Source of the DNA: a virus
Direction: 5' to 3' (one strand)
Length of the DNA stretch: 33,298 bases
Virus record (IMG/VR): IMGVR_UViG_3300010970_000118
Coordinates: 1-33,298 of that record
A program made the position numbers and the translations under genes. Of this stretch, positions 21,466 through 28,395 are shown one piece after another. The notes beneath the pieces were generated by a model. That model had not been told where the DNA came from and did no database searches. It saw only the letters and a program-made list of their open reading frames with translations. Every line of letters starts with the position of its first letter. Positions within the stretch are counted from its first letter, which is position 1.

Positions 21466-22119
21466 TTACCAGTCTAGATTTGTGCTGGTAACGGATGGAG
21501 TATCGAACCCAAAGTAGAATGCTTCTTGCTCTGGATAAGGAACTTCACGAACAACCTTTTCTAGGTTGAAGTATTCAAAACCTTCCCATGCAAATGGTTC
21601 TGCATCAGGCTTTGATGGTAGAAGTGTGTAATTGGTTTCAGTTCCCTGTCCATTACGCTTTAGCTTCCACTCAAGATTTGATATGCTACCTGTATCAAGT
21701 GCATACTCACGAATGTTATTGAATGCTGATTGCTTTGAGATTCCTTGTGACCAAACAGCAATGTATGGATCTTCTGTTCCATCATTAATTAAAACATTGC
21801 AATAGAAACGAAGTCGTGCTCTCCAGCCTGACTTTGGTTCCTTACGAGCCATCTCACAACCAAAGCAGCGACCTTCAGACTCTTGTGTACAAGCAGCCTT
21901 TCGCTTGTAGTCCTTTGGGTTTGTGTGCTCTGCAACTACAACAGACAAGCCACGCTCTTCTGCGTAGTGTGCTGAATCCTGATCTAGTTCTTCAACAAAA
22001 CGAACCTTTGCAGACTGTCCGTCAGCTAGCTTTACCCAGCGAACCTTTTGTCCTGTACCTTCATATTTTGGCTTTTCGAGTAGGGCGTTGATATCTTTTA
22101 ATCCCTTAATTACACTCAT
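21466..22119 (-). CDS. ssb: Single-stranded DNA-binding protein (gp32-like)
   Basis: A 217-residue protein. The N-terminus resembles phage SSB start regions (G-Q-K-V-R-W-V-K-L-A-D-G-Q-S-A-K-V-R-F). A zinc-type loop C77...C85-x2-C88 (G-R-C-F-G-C-E-M-A) interrupts an OB-like beta domain, as in T4 gp32-type proteins. It ends with an aromatic/acidic tip (T-N-L-D-W), the usual place for partner binding. It lies between primase and polymerase genes. Ribosome site AAAAGGAG, six bases before the ATG. It would coat the lagging strand and assist recombination. Confidence 0.82.
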   Translation of the reverse strand: MSVIKGLKDINALLEKPKYEGTGQKVRWVKLADGQSAKVRFVEELDQDSAHYAEERGLSVVVAEHTNPKDYKRKAACTQESEGRCFGCEMARKEPKSGWRARLRFYCNVLINDGTEDPYIAVWSQGISKQSAFNNIREYALDTGSISNLEWKLKRNGQGTETNYTLLPSKPDAEPFAWEGFEYFNLEKVVREVPYPEQEAFYFGFDTPSVTSTNLDW

Positions 22120-22144
22120 CTTATTCTCCTTTTGTGTTGTTATA

Positions 22145-23089
22145 TTAGTTTAGCATAGACATGATTGACTTGTCAAACTCGAACTCTAGTTTCCTAATTT
22201 CTTCATCTGCCATGTCGCCTATGTCTTTATATTGTTTATCTAGTTTAATTACAGAAACACGAGATCCTAGTTTTTCAACTATCTTAGTCTTCATATTTCC
22301 ACCTGCTTCATCATTATCTGCAATAACAATAATGTTATTAAAGTATTTCTGAAGCAATTCTATTTGTATGTTTGATACATTCGCACCAAGTGTTGCAACC
22401 GCTGGAAACCCTACTTGGTCTAAACGAATTGCATCGAAAGATGATTCTACCACATAAACCCTGTCTGCTGTTTTTACTCTGTTTAAATTAAAAAGAGTTT
22501 TGGCTTTTGGTAGTCCTGGAGTATTCTTAAATTCTTTACCCTCAATAGACCTTCCAACAAAGCCAAGTGACATACCGTCTGGTGAATGCACTGGAACAGT
22601 AACCATGTCTTGCTTTTCAGAGTAACCCAATGAAAACTTTGTCCACGATTGTGTATTAATTTTACGATACTTGAAATAATCTTTTGCTCTCTCTGATGAT
22701 AATAGATTGTTGTACAATCTCTTTAAAATTAGTTCATCAAACAAAACAAACTCTGGCTTTGCATAGAGTTGGCGATTGATTTCTTTTTCAAGATCCATCT
22801 GAGTTTCTTTGTTTTTGATAAATCTAACAGACTCAAAGTATGTTCTTGCTGTGGTGTGCATTACAAGCTCTACTAAATCTGCTACCTTCTGACAAGAGAA
22901 ACAAAAAAATGTTCCATTAAACTTGTCTACTTCTCCAGCAGGTGTACGATTGTTATTGTGAAATGGGCAAAAAAGAATATAGTCAGAATCCACTTCTGAT
23001 TCTACTGTTAGACCTGCTCCTGTGATAACTCTTTTGATTTGTTCTTGGGTATATACACTGGTTTTGTTCCGTTTATTCCTGCTATCCAT
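22145..23089 (-). CDS. dnaG: DNA primase (DnaG-type)
   Basis: A 314-residue primase: N-terminal zinc finger C41-P-F-H44...C63-F-S-C66 (CHC2 type), then a short catalytic core with TOPRIM motifs, V-Y-V-V-E-S-S-F-D (about 210-218) and V-I-A-D-N-D-E-A-G-G (about 253-262). It is shorter than bacterial DnaG (about 600) and lacks a helicase-binding C-domain. It makes RNA primers for DnaE. The start has AAGGA seven bases upstream; it lies 82 bases inside the previous gene. Confidence 0.9.
   Translation of the reverse strand: MDSRNKRNKTSVYTQEQIKRVITGAGLTVESEVDSDYILFCPFHNNNRTPAGEVDKFNGTFFCFSCQKVADLVELVMHTTARTYFESVRFIKNKETQMDLEKEINRQLYAKPEFVLFDELILKRLYNNLLSSERAKDYFKYRKINTQSWTKFSLGYSEKQDMVTVPVHSPDGMSLGFVGRSIEGKEFKNTPGLPKAKTLFNLNRVKTADRVYVVESSFDAIRLDQVGFPAVATLGANVSNIQIELLQKYFNNIIVIADNDEAGGNMKTKIVEKLGSRVSVIKLDKQYKDIGDMADEEIRKLEFEFDKSIMSMLN
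22147..22176 (-). promoter_or_regulatory. Candidate promoter for ssb
   Basis: Minus strand: TTGACA (22171-22176), 18-base spacer ending TGC (extended -10), TAAACT (22147-22152). It lies at the 3' end of the primase gene; transcription would start near 22140, about 20 bases before the ssb start. A separate SSB promoter makes sense since SSB is needed in large amounts. Confidence 0.55.
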
Positions 23090-23334
23090 TCACTATTCCT
23101 TTTTCCTACATATATTCCGTACACTGTTAATTCAAAGTAAAAACTGTTCTTCTTTTCATTATACCCTATTGTGAAGTCTGGTTCAATGTCAAACCTTGGC
23201 ACATACCCACTGAGTCGCATCTCCAAAACAAGTAGCTTGATATACTCGATCTTAAGCCTGCCAATTGAAGATTCATCTTGGATAACTCCGTCCAAGCAGA
23301 ACTTCTTGATAGCCTTATGATGATAATTTGCCAT
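23008..23334 (-). CDS. Conserved hypothetical replication-region protein
   Basis: A 108-residue basic protein, mixed alpha/beta: helices (HHKAIKKFCLDG, RLKIEYIKLLVLEMR), then strands (FDIEPDFTIGY, SFYFELTVYGIYVG). Its last 27 codons are read again in another frame as the start of the primase. Promoter: TTGAGG-17-TATATA with TGG just in front, and the ATG lies nine bases after the -10, so its leader is almost nil. I do not recognise the family. Position between helicase and primase suggests a replisome helper. Confidence 0.78.
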   Translation of the reverse strand: MANYHHKAIKKFCLDGVIQDESSIGRLKIEYIKLLVLEMRLSGYVPRFDIEPDFTIGYNEKKNSFYFELTVYGIYVGKRNSEWIAGINGTKPVYIPKNKSKELSQEQV

Positions 23335-23343
23335 ATCATATTA

Positions 23344-23372
23344 TATATACCAATGTTAACTTTTATCCTCAA
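23344..23372 (-). promoter_or_regulatory. Candidate promoter before the 23008-23334 gene and primase
   Basis: Minus strand: TTGAGG (23367-23372), 17-base spacer ending TGG, TATATA (23344-23349). The start codon (23334) falls 9 bases after the -10, so the transcript would carry only about 3 leader bases. Confidence 0.5.
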
Positions 23373-24579
23373 AGTCCTTGTATCTGTAGTATCCCCTGTC
23401 AAAGTCAACCTGTACCAAGAAGTCTCCCATAAATCCATTACGGTTCTTTCTAAATGCACACTCAATGACATCACTGTTTGTAGCACGACCAAGTGCAATA
23501 ACCCAGTCAGCATCATAGGCAATCTGTCTTGACCATGCAGTCTGACCTAATGTTGGCACACCACTAAGATCATTTACATCGTCTGGTGTAGCAGATGAGA
23601 TAGCAATGATTGGAACTTCTTCACCAATAGCCATAAGTTTAAGTTCTCGTGAAAGGTTCTTCATTCGTACCGTTTCATTGTCTGACTTTTGATTAGGAGC
23701 CATCAGCTGAAGGTAGTCAACGATTACAAAGTCTGGTTTATACTGATCAATCTTTCCACGAAGAACTGAAGGATTGATTTCTCCACCCTGATCATTTGAA
23801 ATGATATGAAACTCTGGCTTACCTTGAAGGTGCTTAGCATGCCACATCTTTAAAGTTTCCATCTCAACTTCTCCATTGGATAGTTTTCTATGTGACCAAA
23901 GACCTTCACCCATAATTGTAAATACACGGTTTCTAACTTCTGTCTCAGACATTTCAAGCGAAATAACCAATGGTGACTTACCCTGCTTCCATGCTTGCAC
24001 TGCAAAGTAAAGTGCCATCCATGATTTACCAATACCAGGATAGGCAAGGAAGACTCCAAGTTGTCCTGGCATTATGCCAGAAGGAAGATAATTATCAAAC
24101 CCTGGAAGATTTGTTTTGATTCCAACATGACCTGCAGCCTGCTGAAGCTTTAAATTTTCAAAGTATGCAAGTGCTGACTCTAGATCTGTTACATCAATAT
24201 CACGGATTGCAGACGTATTCTTTTTTAGTTCCGATGTCTTTGTAATGAGTTGGTCTAAAGCAGTTGGCCCATTCCCAGTTTGAATTTCAGAGGCTGCTGA
24301 CCTAATAATATCCTTAAGGCTATCTGTAAGATATTCCCCTTGCAACTCTTCTAGGTGATGCTTTGTTGCTCCAACACCGTCTACTGGCTGAAAGTCTCTG
24401 AACTTATCTACAACTAAATCAATAGGCGGAACAGAACTGTTATGCTCAAAGTAGTTACGAATAAAATCCCAAACATCATTGTGGGTGCGAAGAAGGTTGT
24501 CTACATTTGCTTGAAGAAGAACATGCACCTGCTTATCATTTAAAACTGCGGAGATTAACTTTGCCTCTGTATTATTCAC
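23356..24579 (-). CDS. dnaB: Replicative DNA helicase (DnaB-like)
   Basis: A 407-residue RecA-fold helicase. Helical N-domain (1-125) typical of DnaB; P-loop A179-Y-P-G-I-G-K-S186; catalytic Glu region S-L-E-M-S (207-211); Walker B V-I-V-D-Y-L-Q-L-M (285-293); later motifs with R-x-A-x-x-N and a final F-R-K-N-R-N-G. It unwinds DNA ahead of DnaE as a hexamer. The start is GTG, overlapping the previous gene by 8 bases, with AAGGAG seven bases upstream. Confidence 0.93.
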   Translation of the reverse strand: MNNTEAKLISAVLNDKQVHVLLQANVDNLLRTHNDVWDFIRNYFEHNSSVPPIDLVVDKFRDFQPVDGVGATKHHLEELQGEYLTDSLKDIIRSAASEIQTGNGPTALDQLITKTSELKKNTSAIRDIDVTDLESALAYFENLKLQQAAGHVGIKTNLPGFDNYLPSGIMPGQLGVFLAYPGIGKSWMALYFAVQAWKQGKSPLVISLEMSETEVRNRVFTIMGEGLWSHRKLSNGEVEMETLKMWHAKHLQGKPEFHIISNDQGGEINPSVLRGKIDQYKPDFVIVDYLQLMAPNQKSDNETVRMKNLSRELKLMAIGEEVPIIAISSATPDDVNDLSGVPTLGQTAWSRQIAYDADWVIALGRATNSDVIECAFRKNRNGFMGDFLVQVDFDRGYYRYKDFEDKS

Positions 24580-24880
24580 TTAACCACTCCTTTGCCATTC
24601 TCCGACGGTATGCTCTATCTTTATCATCTTGCTCTTTATCTAGCTTTGCCTGTAATATTTTTTCTGCATTATATGCAAAATAGTTCCAACTTGGATTCTG
24701 AGATACTGAGAAGTATCGCTCCAATAAGTCATAGCACATTGGTAAACTGTATGACTCAATAAGGGCATCTGCTGCCCATTGCTCTACGTTTAGGTTTAGT
24801 GATGGCTTTTGCTCATACCTTACAGTATGGAACTTGCTGTAGCGTGAAAGCAAAGCCATTCGGTCTTTGCGTTCGGCCAT
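24572..24880 (-). CDS. Possible helicase loader
   Basis: A 102-residue helical protein right before dnaB, overlapping it by 8 bases. It has C-Y-D-L-L-E-R-Y-F and P-S-W-N-Y-F-A-Y-N-A-E-K-I-L, similar in kind to the W-x-x-F-A-x-N-x-E-K-I-L pattern of phage replisome-organiser/helicase-loader C-domains, and a charged C-terminal tail (D-D-K-D-R-A-Y-R-R-R). There is no ATPase motif, so it would load by protein contact. The function is mainly inferred from position. Confidence 0.62.
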   Translation of the reverse strand: MAERKDRMALLSRYSKFHTVRYEQKPSLNLNVEQWAADALIESYSLPMCYDLLERYFSVSQNPSWNYFAYNAEKILQAKLDKEQDDKDRAYRRRMAKEWLSE

Positions 24881-25080
24881 TACTCGTTGATTTCAGACTT
24901 TGCTTCGTTAATCTTTTCGGTTAGCTTGTCTTCAACAAACTTATAAACTCGCTCAAACGCCTGATCTGTAGTTTCTCCATCACGCTTTGAATCAATGATT
25001 CCAAGGTCAAGCCTTAGTGATTGGAAATTACCCAAATTAAGTGTATATCCAAGTGTTACGTTTACTTTTGTTTCTTCCAT
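24880..25080 (-). CDS. Conserved hypothetical phage protein, 66 aa
   Basis: A 66-residue protein from the ATG at 25080, chosen for AGGGG seven bases upstream; another in-frame ATG at 25095 overlaps the previous stop (TAATG) and could start a coupled longer form. N-terminal beta region (K-V-N-V-T-L-G-Y-T-L-N-L-G-N-F-Q-S-L-R-L-D-L-G-I), then a long helix (A-F-E-R-V-Y-K-F-V-E-D-K-L-T-E-K). The layout seems frequent beside phage helicase genes. Function unknown. Confidence 0.76.
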   Translation of the reverse strand: MEETKVNVTLGYTLNLGNFQSLRLDLGIIDSKRDGETTDQAFERVYKFVEDKLTEKINEAKSEINE

Positions 25081-25094
25081 TTTCATACCCCTCA

Positions 25095-25637
25095 TTAAAT
25101 AGATTCACTCCAAATTGGAATAAATCGTCCATCTTCAGTTCTCGTATATTTAAGTATACCATCGCCCATACGTCTTGTCAATTCTGCTTTGCTAGGCGTG
25201 ATATCGTTTGTTACTAACTTGTCTTTTCTTGGTCTTCCAATATGATATGAAGCAAGTATATCACGAATCTCTCTTACTTGCGATTCAGAGTAATAAGATC
25301 TAACTTGAAACCCTCTTGCCCCACCCTTTTGAGAGCCAGTTGGAAATGGTATAACTCCACGCTTCATCAATGAAGGCATATATTTTTTATGACGATTAAC
25401 TAAATCAGCAGTCTCTCCAACTGTGTATGCTCGTTCTCTTTTATTCTTAAAATCACTAATTAAACAGCTTTCAATTTTATCATCTATAATATTATAAACA
25501 GACATAATTCCATTAGATTTATTTAGATGATATATTCTTACAAGCTTTCCGTTAAGGAACCAAACTTTTTTATTCCCAGTAATTACAGGGAGGACATTGT
25601 AGCTTTCGCTCTCAATCGTTCCTTTTTTAGTAGCCAT
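25095..25637 (-). CDS. MerR/excisionase-like HTH protein
   Basis: A 180-residue protein. A beta-rich N-domain (1-65) is followed by R-A-Y-T-V-G-E-T-A-D-L-V-N-R (about 68-81), a winged-HTH start as in MerR and excisionase proteins, then F-P-x-G-S-Q-K-G-G-A-R-G-F-x-V-R-S-Y-Y-S-E-S-Q-V-R-E-I and an AT-hook-like G-R-P-R-K-D. It likely binds DNA as a regulator or origin-binding protein for the replication genes that follow. GGAGGG precedes the ATG. A full consensus promoter lies within its 3' end. Confidence 0.78.
   Translation of the reverse strand: MATKKGTIESESYNVLPVITGNKKVWFLNGKLVRIYHLNKSNGIMSVYNIIDDKIESCLISDFKNKRERAYTVGETADLVNRHKKYMPSLMKRGVIPFPTGSQKGGARGFQVRSYYSESQVREIRDILASYHIGRPRKDKLVTNDITPSKAELTRRMGDGILKYTRTEDGRFIPIWSESI
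25153..25181 (-). promoter_or_regulatory. Consensus sigma-70 promoter inside the HTH gene
   Basis: Minus strand: TTGACA (25176-25181), 17-base spacer ending TGG, TATACT (25153-25158), followed by TAAATATA. Both hexamers are identical to those at 5959-5987 and 6529-6557. Transcription from about 25146 would feed the replication genes downstream, about 65 bases before the ATG at 25080. Confidence 0.72.
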
Positions 25638-25774
25638 CTACCCTCCGCTGTGCTCTCTGGTGGATTTAAAAATCTTCTTGAACCACAATACAAGCAATAA
25701 AGTTCTAGGTGCATCGGAGAACTATATTGTCTGTCAACAAACATTCTCGATTTACATTTTATACAAGAGATCAT
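25583..25774 (-). CDS. Small zinc ribbon protein
   Basis: A 63-residue protein with C4-x2-C7 and C27-x2-C30 (L-Y-C-L-Y-C-G), a four-cysteine zinc ribbon, then a basic helix (W-L-L-K-K-E-R-L-R-A-K-A). The ATG overlaps the stop of the gene before it (ATGA); the gene's last 55 bases overlap the HTH gene, so they are translated in two frames. Function unknown, possibly nucleic-acid binding. Confidence 0.74.
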   Translation of the reverse strand: MISCIKCKSRMFVDRQYSSPMHLELYCLYCGSRRFLNPPESTAEGRWLLKKERLRAKATMSSL

Positions 25775-26217
25775 TCGTTCGGTATGCCAATGATAATTAC
25801 GTTGACATCAATCGCAAGATCTCCACTTGAGTTAAATTTAACAGTTCCCGCAGCACCAGAAGAAGTTATATCGTTTAAAACAACGGTAACATTTTTTCCA
25901 GCAACTGTGCTTTTAATATTTACTGGTGATGCAGTTATTACTGGTGGGTACTTAAAAGTAAAAGGATAGGTAATTGAGAATCCAACCTCTTCACCAGCTG
26001 TTCTTGATGAGCTATTGACTACTGATATAGTAGATGCTACCATTCTTACATCATTTACATTTTTATGCTCAACCCCACCACTAGGTATTTTTACAGACAC
26101 TAGCTTATTTGATGATGCACTGCTGCTAGATGAAAGCTGATTTACGGCATTGGCTAACTGATAGATGTATGTTACATCTAATGGTTGACCTCGCTCAGGT
26201 AATGGTATGATTGACAT
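25771..26217 (-). CDS. Probable tail/virion-associated protein
   Basis: A 148-residue protein from the ATG at 26217; a start at 26250 would run through the promoter. N-terminal P-L-P-E-R-G-Q-P-L-D...I-Y-Q-L-A-N-A-V-N-Q-L suggests an oligomerising helix, followed by a Ser-rich linker and a beta-rich domain (I-T-Y-P-F-T-F-K-Y-P-P-V-I-T-A-S-P), the form of small tail or capsid decoration proteins. It follows the tail genes but has its own promoter and near-leaderless start, so it is probably made in excess. Function inferred. Confidence 0.68.
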   Translation of the reverse strand: MSIIPLPERGQPLDVTYIYQLANAVNQLSSSSSASSNKLVSVKIPSGGVEHKNVNDVRMVASTISVVNSSSRTAGEEVGFSITYPFTFKYPPVITASPVNIKSTVAGKNVTVVLNDITSSGAAGTVKFNSSGDLAIDVNVIIIGIPNE

Positions 26218-26226
26218 GATTACTCT

Positions 26227-26232
26227 ATTATA
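26227..26232 (-). promoter_or_regulatory. Extended -10 promoter for the 25771-26217 gene
   Basis: Minus strand TGGTATAAT in the 63-base gap after the tail genes; the ATG follows 9 bases later, so the leader would be about 3 bases. The same gap holds tandem TGAAGCG/TGAAGCA heptamers (26250-26263) and a weak GAAGC/GCTTC hairpin (26258-26278) with no T-run, so I do not call a terminator. Confidence 0.6.
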
Positions 26233-26280
26233 CCAGAAGAGGCTGAGCATGAAGCGTGAAGCATTACTGATAGGCTTCTA

Positions 26281-26691
26281 TTATTCTGAAGAATCATAAA
26301 TCTTTATAGCCTCACTTAATTCTTTTTTAATTGATTGTACTTGTACTATTACTCTTATAGTTGCACCAGCAGTTTTTAAAAATGAGTATGTGTGTATGGG
26401 TGTTGTTCCATGGTAGGCTGGAGTTGATCCATCTACCCCAACAAATACGTCATATCCTGGTCTCAAAATCTCATCTTGCCAGGCACAAAGAACTGTGTTT
26501 CCTATAGTGTTAACTTCTCCAGTAACAGGCTCTATTGTTATTCCAGGAATGTTATAGTTCGGTGACCAGTGAGACATTCTGTTCTTATCTTCAGATACTA
26601 CCCTATATCTAAGAGTATAAGAATTAGACGGATCAACCAAGCCCAACTTACTAGTTGAGACAATAACTTTTTTTATTCCTGAATCAGACAC
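26281..26691 (-). CDS. Small tail protein, beta-rich
   Basis: A 136-residue protein with an alternating beta pattern (T-L-R-Y-R-V-V-S-E-D-K-N-R-M-S-H-W-S-P and R-P-G-Y-D-V-F-V-G-V-D-G), resembling a fibronectin-type or similar beta sandwich used in tail tips. The last gene of the tail operon, starting at one-base overlap with the gene before it. An assigned role in the tail or fibre rests on position. No catalytic motif. Confidence 0.68.
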   Translation of the reverse strand: MSDSGIKKVIVSTSKLGLVDPSNSYTLRYRVVSEDKNRMSHWSPNYNIPGITIEPVTGEVNTIGNTVLCAWQDEILRPGYDVFVGVDGSTPAYHGTTPIHTYSFLKTAGATIRVIVQVQSIKKELSEAIKIYDSSE

Positions 26692-27884
26692 TACTGTACG
26701 TCCATCCCAAATCTAAATTCAATATAGTTTGTTGTGTTTGGACTTTTTACTATTGTTTGAGCACCAGTATTTTTAATGACTGAGTATCCAGTTAAACCGT
26801 ACAAGGGGTTGTCTTGTGACTTATTGTCTAGTCTAAATGCATCAAGGCCTACATAGTAGTCTGAAGATGGCTCTCCATCCTTAATAACTGACACATAGAA
26901 TTTTGCAACATCAACCTCTGACCATGTAAACCCAGTACTTTTACGGAGATTCTGTAACTGCTTAGTAGCAACTACATACCTATTGTTTGTAAAGTCATGG
27001 GACTCTGTAGCAGTGCCTTCAGCAAAGTTAGAATCATCAATGTCTACCTCAAACCTAGCCCACTGACCAGTTCCATGAATGTCGCTTGAAGAAAATTCAA
27101 CCATTATTCTTACTTGATCTGGTGGAGTTGATGACTCTCCATTCTTGCTAATTAAAGAAAATGCAAGTTTTAGCTCATCCGATGGTGAGTTACTATTAAA
27201 ATCTAAAGTTGTTCCAGTTAAGTGTATATGGTTTGACCCACTATTTACAACAAGATTACCTGATGAAATTCCAAGATCAGCAGAGTCGCCTTGCATCATT
27301 ACAATACCATTTAGGAATCTACATCTTTCATATCTGGACAATCTTTCTGAGTTTGTAAATATCTTGTTATCTGCATTTGTTTTAAACACTGGAAGGGCAG
27401 TTAATGTTCCGTTTGCATCATAATCTTTAGTAGTAGGATTAATCTTATAAGACCCAACAATAATGTTATCTTCATTATCTAGTGGAATATAGATGCTAGA
27501 AATCTTTCCTGCAGATTCTTGAGAGTGGTATTCCCAGTTTTCAGAATCATTAAACACGAAGACAGTCTTACTGTCATAGGCACCTGCTGCAGTATTAGAT
27601 CCAGCAGAGAATATACCTACCTCGCTAATTTCATATCTTTCTTCTGTTGGCAATTCACCTGTTAGAACAATCTTATTTATACCGTTTTCATTTACAAAAC
27701 CTCTAGACTCAATTCTTACACGAAACATCTCAAAGTCTAGAGATGTCTTGGAAGAGTAATCGCCTAGTGCTCCGTCTGAAGCCAACGGCTTTGGCCCACA
27801 ACCAATCGCTATGTATGAGGCATAGGCTGGAGCCTGCCCTACAAGATATTTTGCTATAATGCTTTTGCCAGTATTAGTTATCAT
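26691..27884 (-). CDS. Minor tail / baseplate-type protein
   Basis: A 397-residue protein. The N-terminus (M-I-T-N-T-G-K-S-I-I-A-K-Y-L-V-G-Q-A-P, A-I-G-C-G-P-K-P, then L-D-F-E-M-F-R-V-R-I-E-S-R-G-F and G-E-L-P-T-E-E-R-Y-E-I-S-E-V-G-I-F-S-A-G) matches a tail-protein type I know from actinophages. The second half (from about 170) is beta-rich and could be a jelly-roll or receptor-binding domain. GAGGTG precedes the ATG. Probably part of the tail tip touching the host. Confidence 0.78.
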   Translation of the reverse strand: MITNTGKSIIAKYLVGQAPAYASYIAIGCGPKPLASDGALGDYSSKTSLDFEMFRVRIESRGFVNENGINKIVLTGELPTEERYEISEVGIFSAGSNTAAGAYDSKTVFVFNDSENWEYHSQESAGKISSIYIPLDNEDNIIVGSYKINPTTKDYDANGTLTALPVFKTNADNKIFTNSERLSRYERCRFLNGIVMMQGDSADLGISSGNLVVNSGSNHIHLTGTTLDFNSNSPSDELKLAFSLISKNGESSTPPDQVRIMVEFSSSDIHGTGQWARFEVDIDDSNFAEGTATESHDFTNNRYVVATKQLQNLRKSTGFTWSEVDVAKFYVSVIKDGEPSSDYYVGLDAFRLDNKSQDNPLYGLTGYSVIKNTGAQTIVKSPNTTNYIEFRFGMDVQ

Positions 27885-27885
27885 A

Positions 27886-28395
27886 TTAGTTCACCTCATA
27901 TATTGTATCATCAAACACAGATCCAGACGATAAAATCTGAACCTCAACCTGTTCTCCAGGTTCAAGAGCTATTGCCTCAATGATAACGCTTCCGTATGTA
28001 CTTGACTCTGTATCTGTATCCATATATACTATCTGCCCGTTTGGCCCATTTCCAATGTTTGGAATTTTGGTTTCTAGTCTAATTGGAAAATTTTGAAAAT
28101 ATGTTGCCGATGTGTCTTGTAGCCTTAAAATATTTTGTGGATTATACTGAAAGAATATGTTACTTATATTTTTGATTGGCTTATATATTACATCTTGCCC
28201 ATTAATTATATCATTTCTAGAAATATTTATCAACTCTTGACCACCTATGTTTTCAAAGATTAGATCAGTCATATACTCAATATCTAAAGGAGGACTGCTT
28301 AATGCCACTAAAGATGGAGTAGCTATCTTTATTGCAGGAGTTACTACGCTTTGAGTATTTGCAGATGGTTGAGCAGGCGTTGCATCTGTAGCCAT
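27886..28395 (-). CDS. Tail-associated structural protein
   Basis: A 169-residue protein: flexible Ala/Thr/Pro-rich start (about 1-30), then a beta domain with Y-M-T-D-L-I-F-E-N-I-G-G-Q-E-L-I-N-I-S-R, I-Y-K-P-I-K-N-I, and a C-terminal E-P-G-E-Q-V-E-V-Q-I-L-S. The I-G-G-x-E-L-[IL] start of the core is common in actinophage tail clusters. GAGGTGG lies before the ATG, inside the end of the large tail gene. Role inferred from position between two tail proteins. Confidence 0.75.
   Translation of the reverse strand: MATDATPAQPSANTQSVVTPAIKIATPSLVALSSPPLDIEYMTDLIFENIGGQELINISRNDIINGQDVIYKPIKNISNIFFQYNPQNILRLQDTSATYFQNFPIRLETKIPNIGNGPNGQIVYMDTDTESSTYGSVIIEAIALEPGEQVEVQILSSGSVFDDTIYEVN

Noticed and set aside
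26250-26278. Hairpin GAAGC...GCTTC after the tail genes as a terminator
   Set aside because: Only a 5-bp stem with an 11-base loop and no T-run follows.
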